Position numbers and translations under genes: made by a program. The notes beneath the pieces are model-generated. The model searched no databases and was not told the origin of the DNA. It saw nothing but the letters and a program-made list of their open reading frames with translations. A stretch of DNA of 64,000 bases from Garcia nutans (taxonomy: Eukaryota > Streptophyta > Magnoliopsida > Malpighiales > Euphorbiaceae), in NCBI GenBank assembly GCA_947685225.1, contig CANTUV010000014.1, positions 6,262,001-6,326,000 of the forward strand, written 5' to 3'. Below are positions 21,501-33,358 of the stretch, piece by piece (position 1 is the stretch's first letter; each line of letters begins with the position of its first letter).

Positions 21501-22622
21501 TTGCTTATCAACAACATGACTGATGTGTTTTGAACAATATTTTAGAGCCTTTAGAAGTGGTAAATGTATAAGGGTTGTGTATGTTTGAGGTTTATATCTC
21601 ATGAAACTGGATAAAATGAATGATGAGCTTAACTGTGGTATGATTGTTAGAATAAGGGACAAACATGCCATTGTTGAGGCAACATACAGGAGCGGTTGAA
21701 CATCATATGCAAATTGATAAAAAGAATGTTACCGTGACAGTAACATTCTTTTTCTAAAGGGCAGAAGTTCGGACCATTCTTCACCTATATGTTTTATCTT
21801 GAGGGGAAAGGGTTGGAGGTGGTGGAAGGGGGAATGAGGCAGGATAGAGGTGTTCTAGGGGGTGGGGGACAAGAATGCCAGATTCAAATGCTCTTTTTGC
21901 ACATCAATTTGATATATTGAGTAAATTTCATTATAATCCCTACCACATGGTTTTATAAAGACTTAAGCAAATGACATTTTTAACCTTGTCTGCAGTTGAT
22001 TCATTCCTTGGTGGACAGAGTCATGGAAGTGATGGGAACTCCTTTTGTACCCGTTGGTGACAATTCAGGGTATCATATAAAGCTTTCTGATGCAAGTATA
22101 TAACTTTTTTTGTCAATTCTTCAATATACTTCTGGAGTTTTTTGGAGGAGTTACAGCAGAGCTATGATGTTTGATGAAGGCACCTGAGTTTCTTCCGGGT
22201 AGACAAGCAAGCATCATTTACAAAGGGAAGCGCATTGGCATTTTTGGCATTGTGCATCCTGAGGTATTTGTCATTATTCATAAAGCTTGATTAACCACAA
22301 ATGACACAAATGATGATATATATGTATGTATAGGTCAATACCTATATAAGTTTGTATGTCATAAAATCAGCTTGTTGCTGTGAATATGAATTCCTTGAAA
22401 TTGTGTCTGTCATATTTGCTTTAGTTGAAGTTCCAACTTTCAATATATTCTCTGTACACCCATCAAATAAGATTTTGTTTTTCACAAGTTATGTGCTTAG
22501 AGGGCTTAAACTATGTGCTTTATGGTTAATGTTCCTCTTTAATTCTTTCTCAGGTTTTGAACAACTTTGATGTTCCTGATCCATGCTCGTTCTTGGAACT
22601 TGACATCGAAAGTTTCTTGTAG
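18559..22622 (+). CDS. Phenylalanyl-tRNA synthetase beta chain, cytosolic type, C-terminal part only
   Basis: Ten exons read in one frame: 18559-18685, 18783-18950, 19495-19623, 19709-19810, 19990-20124, 20712-20786, 21231-21338, 21996-22091, 22180-22263 and 22554-22622 (TAG). They encode about 363 residues of a family near 600 residues long. Recognisable stretches are SLPPIINGAQSAI, IECTATDLTKAKI, NVSVPPTRSDVLHPCDV, MNGFTEVLTWIF, FGAANRRLLAALYCG, DRVMEVMGTPFVPVGD and YKGKRIGIFGIVHPE. The enzyme charges tRNA-Phe as an alpha2-beta2 complex in the cytosol; the beta chain holds the tRNA-binding and editing parts. Two splice oddities are visible. The exon ending 19810 is followed by at instead of gt, and the intron 22092-22179 uses a GC donor (gcaagt). 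The first exon starts after a good acceptor, so earlier exons are expected but none lie between 17.5 and 18.5 kb. It is either a gene whose 5' half lies beyond the repeat block or a truncated copy. Confidence 0.75.
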
Positions 22623-23450
22623 GGTTCGCTCATCTCAACAAATGTATGTTATCTTAGAGTTTGGGAAAAAATTGTCTTGAAACAAATGCAAGCACTATAC
22701 CCTTCTCTCCTTTTAATAGGTTTTCTTAGGTTGAAGAATTTTACTCGTTGAACATGCAGGTATATTGGCATTGCTACATACGCAGCCTATATACCCTGAT
22801 TGTCCCGAGAAGTAATTCGGTTTAACACCTGGAGGGTAAAATTTATTGTCCAGCTTAGGCAAAATACCTTTTTCCCTTTTACGAAGTCTTTATCTCATTG
22901 AAATTGCAATTTCAGTTGTGTAGAATTCTCACAAATGTAACATTTTGCCTATTACTCACCATAATGCCTCATCCTTTCATAGTTGAGCTTCTCAAGAAAA
23001 TGTCTTGGCACTTATGAATGCTCTTGCTGATACATACAACTTTGGTTCTCAAAAGCCAGCATAGTTCACCAGGTTCAATTGCGAATATATTAGATGTATA
23101 GATAAATAATAATGCTGCCATATCAATTCGGGAAAATTACGACAATAAATTTTTGATGAATTACATTAATTATGTTTGTTTGATAATTACATTAAATACA
23201 TTTATCTCGTGTTAATTTTTTAGTTACAGCAAATTGCTGCGCAAGAGTTGTAGAATGTGAAACAAGCAGATGTAAATGTTAAAGAAAAACTCCAATGATC
23301 TTAAGACGACGAATAAAAATAAATAATAATATAATTATTATTATCAGCATGTAAAATGGACAAGATGTGATACTGACAACGAATAAATAGCAACTGCTGA
23401 ATAATTCCAGGCTTTTAACAATTCCATTGCAATTAAACAATAAATTGAGG
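22623..23450. other. 3' flank between convergent genes
   Basis: It contains the likely 3' UTR of the synthetase exons and AT-rich spacer. I see no ORF, repeat or RNA gene here. Confidence 0.5.
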
Positions 23451-23454
23451 TAAA

Positions 23455-26212
23455 ATTTATTGGTATTCTCTAACAATATTCACAACACTGACAGCAGTGG
23501 CAAAAATAAGCTAACAAAAATTTCATGTCCTGAAGTACTGAAACACCATGAATGGTTCTAGCTTTTACATGATTATTGCAATCGGCCTTCAGTGTTTCAT
23601 AGACTTTGCCAAATCACAAAGAACGCCTTGTGGCTTTAATTATCACCATTCTTTCTACAGTGCATTCCCTTGCATGTCGGACAGGCTCCATCTGCACAAA
23701 ACATAATCCCAAAATATAATTACATGTCATAAATAGTTAAAGAGTATCAGGAAAATATGAAAATATGCCACTTAATTACCTAAAAAATACCTGAATTTAA
23801 CTCAACTTGCAATTTTATTGTGAAGTTCTCTATGAAAGACTATAGCCAAATTTAAGCTTTGATGTGGGTACAAGGATACACTCGAAGATTAAGTTTTTGG
23901 CAATTTCAGAATACCTATTCCTTTCCTTGTTCAATCTCTTTCCTTCCCAACTTTTGGATGGGTAAAAATTATTGGCTTTTTCCATTTTTCCACTACCAAA
24001 TTATAGAAAATTGGTTTCTATATCCACCTCCCTTCTCTCTCCCAACATTTTTAACTGTCAGATTCAGAACTCAATTATTGACAATAAAGACACTTGCATG
24101 AAGAATTTCTTACAGGGAAAAAAAAAGATCACAGTCCATATATTGGCCAATCAAAATTGATAATTTATCAATCTTCATAGGTTAACTAAATCATTATCAA
24201 GGTTGTCCAGCCAACACATTATTATTTAGCTCCATGGGTTGAAAATACTAATACGTCATTATCATTAGATGACCTTTATCTTTTTGTTTTGTTTTTCTTT
24301 TTAATGCAGAAAGAGAATAAGAAGAATACCATCTTGCAGAATAGACTGTTGATTGATTTTTTATATAGAGAGTATATTAGTAAATTAAAACTCAACTCTT
24401 AATTTCTTTCCAAAATGCAAGGAAATGCTTTATGGTATGGGAAGGGATTGGAAAATAAATGTAATTTCTTTTCCTTTCCCCTCATTTCCTTCAAAACAAA
24501 CTAGCATAGAAAGTTGACAGTCTAAATCAGATTTATAAATTTCAGTAGATCATTTCCAGCAATTGTTATTGCATTCCAAAGGGGGAAAATAGATCCTATA
24601 ATACATAAAGATCCCCAGAGTTTAATATTCCCAACTTAACATCAGAATGGGAAAAAAAAACCACATTTGGCTTGAATTGTAACTCATTGCAGCATGATAT
24701 TGCAATTTCTAACATGCACACAGGATAGAGATGCAAAATTTCCATAATCTAAGTTCCATAAAACCCATGATTCATTGCTAGTTGCAACATGAGATTTCTT
24801 AAGGACTTCCATTCTTGCTAAAGTGATGTTTTGGAAATACCTAGAAATTATTCAAAGTAAAAAAGAACTACAAGACACTTAGAACCTGCTTATCATTAAG
24901 ATGTCCATTCAAGAACCGTAAAGCCATTATCTAGAAAACCAAAATACAAGCACTCAAATAAAGAATCCAATACAAATTGTATAAGTGGGTAAGTAGTAAT
25001 ATCATATATCTCACATGTTGACCAACAAAGGACACGCATAAATTGAAGACGAAACAGTAACGCCCATAGCATCCTTTTCCTTATGAAAAACTACACGCAT
25101 AATTGCAATTCCACAAAAAATCTATCCCTAAGAAAAAAAATCTTTCTCATAGCATAATTATCTTGATTGTCATAGACAGACCTTTTCAAACATTGATATT
25201 GTTCGACATTAATATAAATTGAAAGGATTTATTTTCAGAGAATAAAGCAAATCAATTTTACTCCTTTGCAAGCATACATACCAAGGAATTGCATTATAAT
25301 TTCATATATATCTGATCACAACTAACAGCAACTTGAAAAGCAACCAAAGCACAAGACTCAAACAAAACCCTCAGTCCAGCAACTAAAACCCATCATAACA
25401 AAAGCTTCAATTCAAAAAAGCAATTAAACAAACAATCAATTATATTAAACCACATGAAAAATCTCAAATTTCTGCTTACCTTATCTAATTTTCTCCTTCC
25501 CTGAGCTCCTTCTAGCTGCCTCCTTAACCTTTTCAATATATCCTTCAATAGGAGGAGTCAAGGTCGCCATGAACCTATTCACTGGAAATGGAGTCAAATC
25601 AGGAACCAGAGCAGCCTCCTTTAACTTGTCAGGCAATGCCTCAATAGCTTCCTTCTTCAATCTCAACAGGGTACTCTCAGCTGCTTGTCTAGCCCTATGT
25701 TTCCTCATCAAAACCCTACTATACTCCTTAGCCAATCTCTTCCCATCCTCTTCAGTAAGCTCATATTTAGGAATTTTATCCTTATCCACCAATCCAAGCG
25801 CAATAAGGTCCAAACCAGGAGTCCCCATAATCATGGGCTCATCAGGAACTCCCATAGCTTGCCTCCCCCCTTTCTTGAGAATCTCCTTCTCTCGCTGCCT
25901 CTCATAGCTTGTAAGCCCCATTTTCTCTCTCTCAGCTTCACGGGCACCCTCCTTAGGCTTGAGGAAGCGAACTGGAGTAGGCGCATTAATACATTGCTCA
26001 TATAATCGGTATTTCTCGGCATCTTGACGCGAAATGGGAGGTGATTTAGATGGGTCTTGATTTTTCTTCGCTGAGATTTTTGATCGTTTCTTGGGTTGCC
26101 CATCTTTGATCTTTGCCTTTCCTTTGGCTGTTCTGCTCACAGAACAACTTTGGAGGAATTGATGGTGAGTAGTTAGGGATTGCAAAGGTCTTGCTTTTGC
26201 TATTCTGAACAT
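23455..26212 (-). CDS. Mitochondrial ribosomal protein mL40-like (MRP-L28/L40 family)
   Basis: The coding exon runs from ATG at 26212 to TAA at 25481-25483, 243 codons uninterrupted. The N-terminus (MFRIAKARPLQSLTTHHQF) is Arg/Ser-rich without acids, as in a mitochondrial presequence. A Lys-rich linker follows, then the conserved stretch EKYRLYEQCINAPTPVRFLK and a charged helical body. I recognise this as the plant mL40-type protein of the mitoribosome large subunit, from memory of the motif. Right after the stop (AGA TAA G|gtaagc) is a strong donor, and the best acceptor is at 23691 (ttgtgcag|atggag). The 3' UTR therefore probably contains a 1.8-kb intron (23692-25479) and a last exon of about 230 bp ending near an AATAAA at about 23455. 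The junction is within a few nucleotides of the stop, too close to trigger nonsense-mediated decay. The gene is head-to-head with the splicing-factor gene at 26659. Confidence 0.65.
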
Positions 26213-26658
26213 TTTTCTTCTCTTTCTTTACTACTGTATTTTCCAGGAAAAAAGTCTGTTTGGAGAAAGAAACTGTGAGATTTCTGGGAAAGAAAAGATG
26301 TAGGGTTTTAGCCTTTCACAAGTGCCGCTATGCTCGTTGCGTACTTTTTTTTTCTTATTTTTAAATATTTCTAAGAACTTTAAAATGAAAACTGAAAAGA
26401 AAAAAACCACTAAAACGGGTGCGTTTCGTTGAGGTTCACCCGATCTAAAGAGTCTAAACTTTCTCGTTGATAGTCTCTGTTACTTTCTCAATCGATTCTC
26501 CTTTACAAAGTTTCAATCTTTCTCTTCAAAACCCTGATTTCACACATTTCGGAATTTCCCCCAAATACCTGGAAATTCCGATTTCGATTCGTAGGGTTGT
26601 TTTTTTGTTGTTGAATTATTAGAAACTAACAAGTACCGGAAACCTCCGCCGTGGTAAA
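26213..26658. promoter_or_regulatory. Shared bidirectional promoter region, mL40-like and DRT111
   Basis: 446 bp separate the two divergent start codons. The segment includes a telo-box-like tagggtttta at about 26302-26311 and several aaaccct-type motifs near 26526. Such boxes are common in promoters of translation- and RNA-processing genes. No clear TATA box was found for either side. Confidence 0.5.
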
Positions 26659-29600
26659 ATGTTGGGTGGGTTGTACGGTGACCTCCCTCCGCCATCATCG
26701 GCGGAGGAGGATAAATCCTCTGCTAACTCGTCCACTGTGTGGTCAAGCAGTACCTTAATGGCGCCACCAACCCTCCGTAAACCTTCCACAGTCTTGGCTA
26801 CACCCCAGACAATTCTAAAATCCCAAAACAAAACGAAAGTCCAAAGCTCTGCTTCCAAAATCATATCGTCTCCAGCGGTGATGCCGCCTCTGCCAAACCC
26901 CGTGGTGCTACCAGAAGAGCCGACTCAACTTGTGGGGGTTACTTCTGTGGTGACCGAGGAGTATGACCCAGCGAGACCGAATGATTATGAAGAGTATAGA
27001 AGAGAGAAGAAGAGAAAAGCATTGGAGGCCGAGAGATTGAGGGAACTTGAGAAGAGGAGACAAGAGGAGGAGGAGAGAGAAAGGAGAGAGAGGGAAGATA
27101 GGGAGAAGGAAAGAGAAAGGGATAGGAATATTTCAGGAGAGGAAGCTTGGAGGAGACGCGCGGCTATGAGCGGTGCTGTTCCAAGGTCGCCGTCGCCTCC
27201 CAGTAATGCGGATGGGTTTACTATTGGGAAGTCAGAAACTGGAGGATTGGGTGTTGGTGCGGGCGGACAAATGACTGCCGCGCAGAGAATGATGGCAAAG
27301 ATGGGTTGGAAAGAAGGACAAGGGCTTGGGAAACAGGAGCAGGGGATTACAACACCGTTGATGGCAAAGAAGACTGATCGTAGAGCTGGTGTGATTGTGA
27401 ATGCCAGTGAGACTAAAACAGAAAAGAAGGTGAAGAGTGTGAATTTCAATGGACAGCCTACTCGAGTTTTACTTCTCAGGAACATGGTATGTGTGCATAG
27501 TGTTTGAACACCATCCAGAAGTGCTGCTTATGGTCGTAGTAAAAATCTACTCAGTTGATCTAAATAGTGACAATTAGGTTTAGTGATTAACAAATAGCTA
27601 CTTTGAAAAGTATATGCGCAAGGAATAATCTTGCTTGTTAATGAGAAAACTAATTGAATTACAGTAGTATTTTTTGCAGTTTCTAACACCTTCGTAATCT
27701 GTTTCACTATATTAGTTGTACTAATTTTTCTTGTATTGATGAGATTGATATCAGTACAGCGCTAGGAGGTTCAGTGATATTACTTACTGTTCATTATAGT
27801 GTTCAGATCAAGGCCTAAGTAGGTAGGGAATTTGTAAAAAGAGCATGACGATTACTGTTTTTCTTGTTTTTTGTTTTGGTTGACTGCTAAAGAACAAGAG
27901 CAGGATACATTTAGATATGCATACATGAATTGGTAATTCCATAATTATGCCTCAAGAATATAGGTAGCGCAGATTTGTTGAGATTAGGCATAGTCATAGT
28001 TTTCTTCTATTATCCTAAACACTAGGGTATCATCTAGCTTTGTTTGTTGTGTTTGTTCAAAGGTGATTTTCAAAGGTGCAAGTTGTTATTTTCTCCTACT
28101 TTTGTAGTCAAGTGATATAATGAGAGAGTTAAAATTATGCAATTTTGTAATTCAGTATGTTCAGATGCCTATAATAATTTTAGAAGTAAGCTTTTGTGTT
28201 GCTAAGGTAGCAAGTAGTCTCTTGTTTCCTAGATAGGCTCTTTATGGGGCATGGCTTAAGTAGGCAATCAAGTTGAAGCATTTGTATCATTTGTTGACAC
28301 TTCCAATAAATGTTGTCATGATTGCTGATGCTGAAACTTGCTCTTCAAATCCTAAATTTTCTCCTTTGGACACCCTCAAACTTCAGATTTCAGAGTGAGT
28401 TTGTTGATTTATTGTGACCACATAATTTGGTGTAGCTTTTTAGGATTTGAGAACTGTTATCAGCAAAAGATAAATTTTGATTACTAATATGGAAGCAAAA
28501 GAAAGTCAGATGAGTTTAAAAAAAATCAAAACTATTTTCTTCTATTTATTTTTTCTTCTTGGAAGCTTTAACATGTTTTGTTGTGTTGGAGGGTAACGTT
28601 GTAAGATTGTTTTCTTGTCTATAACAATTAATTTAATTCTATTATTGTATGTGCATTATGTAACGGCACGTTATTTGTTGTGGGGTAGTTTATACTTGAA
28701 GACGTAGGAAATTTGGAATAATGGAGGAAGTCGTTTCTCTGAAGGAGTGATGGGGCTTGTGATGTTGGGGTATAGGAAAGAATTGTGAAATGGGTGGATG
28801 ACTACAAAAAATAAGTACCACATACTTGTGTAACTTAAAATTAAAAAAAAAAAAATCCTGGCATTTTTGTAGGTTATGAGTTGACTTCTAAAGCTTATAT
28901 TTTGTAACAAGGGTATTGTGTGTCGATCAATGTACAAGGGGTGAGGGATGATGAGGAATGTTGTGCATTGAATTTTTTGTACATGATATCAATTAGTGCC
29001 TCCACAGGGAAGAGATATAAACCTCCTATCATAAACTCTTACCAAATTGGAATCCATAGTTAGGGAGAGAGAGTTCTGCTCTGGACTTTGTTCTTTGGAC
29101 CCTTAGCTGTCGGGGATTATTACTTTTCCCATAGATATTGGTTCATTTTTTTATTGTTCAAGGTTTTCTCACTTGCATAACATACAATTTGCTTGCATAA
29201 AATCTTGTGACAAGCTTTTCTCCCTTTTAAGTTGAAAATTAGTAGAATCTAAAAGATCTGATTGGAGATAAATAACTTCAATTTTTTCTTAAAGGCTTAA
29301 GGATTGTGATATTAGTGTTTGGAAGAAAAATGGAATTGAGGATTGAATGAGTGCCCTGGCCTTGGGTCCCACAATTTATGAAATTGTCTGTTTTTCATAT
29401 TATATGCCCTTGAGACTGAGAATTATGATTAGTTGAAAAGAGGGAAGAAAAAGAATGGTGAGAAGGGTTTCACATAGTTAAGCTGCATTCAAAAGTTTGA
29501 ACAAAAGTTAAAAGATCTTTGATTGTTTGCCATCTGATAATGCTACTGGTGCAAGTTTATCACCTATAAAATGGACATAATGGCAGTATTGTTGAAAACA

Positions 29601-30514
29601 TGAACTAATATCAGCATTGCATTTTGAACTCTCTGGTTCCTGGAGAAACCGCTCGACTTCAAATTGTCTTTTCATATGTTCTGCTTTATCTGCAATGGAT
29701 GTGATGGTTAGTTGGAGCTTCTCTTGAAACTGAAAAGCTTATATTCATAAGGCAAGGATACATCAGTGAGGTCAATATAAAGTTTGGACTGAAATCCTTA
29801 TTTATCCAGTGATCACTGTCAAATGCGGTTTCTTTCGAGCTGCATCCTTTTCTTGTTCCCTGCTCAATTGAGATTCAGTGATAAAACTTCATTGCATGAT
29901 TAACGGGTTTTTTTTTTAATTGCCTTAGCAATAAGAACAAATTAATGTACTGCGGTTGTAAATTGTAATGTCTGCCCTGACCTATTTTCTGCTTCCTACA
30001 AAATGAATTTGTTTAGTAACAATTGACGTAATTTAATGTAATTGCTTTGAGTTTCTTACATTTCCTTTACTTGCAGCTTGTTTCTTTGAAAAGTACCTAT
30101 AGCATGAAACTGGATAGGCACTTTATTGTCTTAAAATTTGAATCTGATTCTGTGCTGTGTTTGTTATGATGATGGAGAAATAAGAGATTTGTATTTACTG
30201 ACATTTGCTTTCTCTGGCAGGTGGGTCCTGGTGAGGTAGACGATGAGCTGGAAGAGGAGGTTGGATCTGAGTGCGCAAAGTATGGGACAGTCACTAGGGT
30301 TCTCATATTTGAGATAACAGAGGTAAACTTCCCCCGCGAAGAGGCAGTTAGAATTTTTGTACAGTTTGAGAGGTCAGAAGAAACAACGAAAGCATTGATT
30401 GATCTTGATGGTCGGTACTTTGGAGGTAATGTTGTTCGGGCAACATTCTATGATGAGGAGAAGTTCAATAAGAATGAATTGGCTCCTATGCCAGGTGAAA
30501 TCCCTGGATTTTGA
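26659..30514 (+). CDS. DRT111: DRT111/SPF45-like splicing factor (G-patch plus RRM)
   Basis: Two exons, 26659-27486 and 30221-30514 (TGA), are joined across a 2.7-kb intron (ATG|gtatgt ... ggcag|GTGGGT) in phase 0, giving 373 residues; the Arabidopsis protein is of similar size. Domains: a Ser/Pro-rich N-terminus; VVTEEYDPARPNDYEEYRRE near residue 105; an Arg/Glu coiled coil (about 115-160); a G-patch (about 205-250, MAKMGWKEGQGLGKQEQGI); and a C-terminal RRM of the UHM type (about 268-360) with the R-x-F loop GRYFGG near 340. SPF45 family proteins act in 3' splice-site choice in the nucleus, and the plant DRT111 is linked to ABA and light responses. The frame is intact with no lesion. The start ATG is the first in frame and gives the canonical MLGGLYGDLPPPSS N-terminus. 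Confidence 0.93.
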
Positions 30515-32019
30515 TAGATGTTTCAATAACTTGCCTAGTTTTCTTCAGTTGGAATTTGCTGAGATGTTTGTGATGGACTGGGTTCCCAATTTGTTAATGT
30601 GGAGAAGTTTGTGTTGTAACTTGTAAGTAGGCTTAATTTAGGTAGAGTCAAAATTGTGCTTCTGACGATAAGTAACCAGTAGTTGCAAGAACTGATACCA
30701 GTTACATGAGCAAAAACAATTTTTTTCCCACTTTCTGCTCTTAAAATCATGATTTTTTTCTTGGGTAAATTTGGAATTTTATTTGAGGGAAAAAATGGCC
30801 TTGTAAGTTCCGAAACTTGTTTTCTTATCGTGCCTTTTACAAGCATTAGTGTTGGACCTAAACTGGAAAACATAAGAACTAAGAACTAGTTTTCTATTTT
30901 CAATGGATGGTAGAGCCAAGGAATAAAGCTGTTGGTGCTAGTAATACAAGCTATAAATTTTTTGGTTAATTAGGGTTCAAATTGGTAATCTTTAATTGGG
31001 AATTCCTTTTGTTCCATAATTGTGAACTTTTAAAAGCTTTTTTTAGTGATAGAATTTTGTCCATTTTGTCTTCTTCTAACCTGCAACAGGTTTGCTTTGT
31101 GTTCTAATACCCCAACAGAAGAAAATCAAATCTTAAGGATGATATATGGATGAAAATTTTTATTTATTGATGTATAAATTATACTTAATTCTGTTTTGAA
31201 TTGATAGATAATTTTTCTATTTTATAAGAAAAAAAATATAAATTTATATATATATATTTTATTATATGAGATATATTTATTAAATATTAAACGAGTATGA
31301 TAGAGATTTAATATATTAATTAGCTTAATATTGATATATTAGTAGACTTATTATTTTTTTCTCTTTCTCAATTCACTTCTTCCTCAAACAAAGTGTAAAT
31401 ACAAGTGGTTCAATTCAAAACTCTACCACATAGTTATGAGTTATCCTGCAAAACTCTGAACAGTCTACAAAAAGTGAAAAAAGAGTATCTTCTTCTGCAA
31501 ACACTATCAAAAGACAAATCAAGAAGTTTCCATTATCTGTTACATTTTCAGTTGTAGTCTCTAGTCAATGAGATCCTATACCTATAGATATTTTATTTTC
31601 AGTTTAATCTTTTTTTCAGCAAATTAGAAAAGATTAAACAAAACTCTTATTTATAGTATTAACTCATTATTGATATAATAAAATTACAGAAAATGTTAGC
31701 ATTTAGGATGAAAATAAGACAAAAGGCTAAAATTTCAATATCAAATAACAATTAAAAAATCTTAAAAAAAGAAAATCAGCTAATATCAGTGATGGACTGA
31801 TGAGCAGTTAGCTAACAACCATATCTTCTCACAGTCACACTTTCTCTTTCTCTCTAACTCTCTTTCTCATGCAATTCTTTCTTTTCTCCTTTTCTCCTTT
31901 TCCTTTATCATGCAAAAAACATATATAAACAGACCTCTCTACTTTTCTTCTCTCTCTCTATATATATTCTTATAAACAAGAAGAAGAAGAAGAAGAAGAG
32001 AGAGAGCAACCAAAAAGAA
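30515..32019. other. Intergenic region, DRT111 3' flank to BZR1-domain gene promoter
   Basis: The 3' UTR of DRT111 runs to roughly 30.9 kb. An AT-rich stretch follows (31.14-31.34 kb). Before the next gene lie a TATA-like atatataaac (31921) and a pyrimidine- and (AGA)n-rich leader (31945-32008). No other gene was recognised. Confidence 0.5.
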
Positions 32020-32788
32020 ATGGTGGGGGGTTCATCTTCATCTTCATCAACAAGAAGTGACAGTGAGAAGGAGAAAACAAAGCTTAGAGAAAGGCAAAGA
32101 AGAGCCATCACTACTAGGATCTTCCATGGCCTTAGAAGACACGGTGGTTACCACCTCTCTCCTCGCGCTGATATCAATGAAGTCCTCCGTCAGCTCGCCA
32201 ATGAAGCTGGTTGGTCTGTTGAGCCTGATGGTACCACCTACCGCTCCAACTCCAAGGTTTTCTTCACTACATTATCTATATTACTCTTTTCTTTTATTTA
32301 ATAAATCTCACTTATTATTCACTTGGTTTTGTTTTCTAATTAAGCTTCTTAACCGCTGCCCAACTTGTGGGACTATTCCATTTCCAAATAATACAAGCAC
32401 CACCGCTGCTGCTACCACCACCAGCACTGTCGTCGTTGGAGGAGCTGGAGCAGCTGGTGGAGAGTGTTCAACCACTGCATCACCTCATAGGATTGATCCC
32501 ACAACCATGATTGTGAACAGCAACAATGAAGAGCCAACCACAACTACTGCCACCTCCACCACCTATATCTGCAATGACGGAGGCTCAGCTGGTTGTCTGG
32601 TGGATATCCCTCTTGCATTCTACATGTATAGAGGAATTGGTACTGGGTCCAACCAGCAGCCATCTACAACACTAGCCGGAGGTGGAATGACATTGGCTGT
32701 GCTTCCAAGTCAGCAGCAAGGGATGTACATGCAAGAGGCCAGGGCATCTAACCAGAATACACCTGTGGGATCACCTCTGCCCCCTTAA
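32020..32788 (+). CDS. BZR1/BES1-type DNA-binding protein, short form without beta-amylase domain
   Basis: Exon 1 is 32020-32256 and exon 2 is 32345-32788 (TAA), with intron AAG|gttttc ... aattaag|CTT, phase 0, 226 residues. Residues about 14-75 form the atypical bHLH-like BZR1 domain: KEKTKLRERQRRAITTRIF, RADINEVLRQLANEAGWSV and PDGTTYR. The RADINE and ANEAGW wording is closer to the BZR1 domains of the BAM7/BAM8 beta-amylase-like regulators than to BZR1/BES1 proper. There is no amylase domain here. The C-terminal two thirds are Thr/Ser/Gly/Ala-rich with no known motif beyond a CPTC after the domain. I did not see the GSK3-type Ser/Pro repeats of BZR1. It is probably a nuclear transcription factor binding BBRE/G-box-like sites. 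The last 380 bp of exon 2 are repeated downstream (32897-33343). Confidence 0.82.
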
Positions 32789-32855
32789 CAACTAAACCAG
32801 AAGCTAGAATAGTTGGAATCACATTAGAGTTAATATACATATTATTATATATTAA
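32409..32855 (+). repeat. Direct repeat copy 1 (3' part of the BZR1-domain gene)
   Basis: This is 447 bp covering the end of exon 2 and the start of the 3' UTR. It is repeated at 32897-33343 (offset 488) with, as far as I can see, a single difference (aacaga-atacac against aacaga-acacac). Copy 1 is followed by a 41-bp spacer that is itself inverted beyond copy 2. Confidence 0.9.
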
Positions 32856-32899
32856 CACCACCTAAGAAGTTTAATAGGTTAATTGTCATAACAATTCTG
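32849..32899. repeat. 51-bp inverted repeat, left arm
   Basis: atattaacaccacctaagaa... through ...caattctg is the exact reverse complement of 33359-33409. The arm spans the end of copy 1, the spacer and the first bases of copy 2. The arrangement is direct repeat, inverted spacer, direct repeat, original spacer. Confidence 0.9.
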
Positions 32900-33343
32900 C
32901 TACCACCACCAGCACTGTCGTCGTTGGAGGAGCTGGAGCAGCTGGTGGAGAGTGTTCAACCACTGCATCACCTCATAGGATTGATCCCACAACCATGATT
33001 GTGAACAGCAACAATGAAGAGCCAACCACAACTACTGCCACCTCCACCACCTATATCTGCAATGACGGAGGCTCAGCTGGTTGTCTGGTGGATATCCCTC
33101 TTGCATTCTACATGTATAGAGGAATTGGTACTGGGTCCAACCAGCAGCCATCTACAACACTAGCCGGAGGTGGAATGACATTGGCTGTGCTTCCAAGTCA
33201 GCAGCAAGGGATGTACATGCAAGAGGCCAGGGCATCTAACCAGAACACACCTGTGGGATCACCTCTGCCCCCTTAACAACTAAACCAGAAGCTAGAATAG
33301 TTGGAATCACATTAGAGTTAATATACATATTATTATATATTAA
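32897..33343 (+). pseudogene. Duplicated exon-2 fragment of the BZR1-domain gene
   Basis: This second copy keeps the reading frame of the C-terminal tail, including a 93-codon ATG frame (32995-33276). It has no BZR1 domain, no acceptor at its start and no obvious promoter. It would be part of the 3' UTR if the transcript reads through. It is nearly identical to copy 1, so it is recent or homogenised. Confidence 0.85.
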
Positions 33344-33358
33344 TCTTACAGACACTGA

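Noticed and set aside
26985..27485. 166-codon minus-strand frame opposite DRT111
   Set aside because: It is the complement of the Arg/Glu-rich coiled coil, giving a Ser/Leu run; a typical shadow.
32057..32788. 243-codon plus-strand frame reading through the intron of the BZR1-domain gene
   Set aside because: It is out of frame with the BZR1 domain in exon 1 and crosses clear GT-AG intron borders; the spliced model explains the conserved domain.
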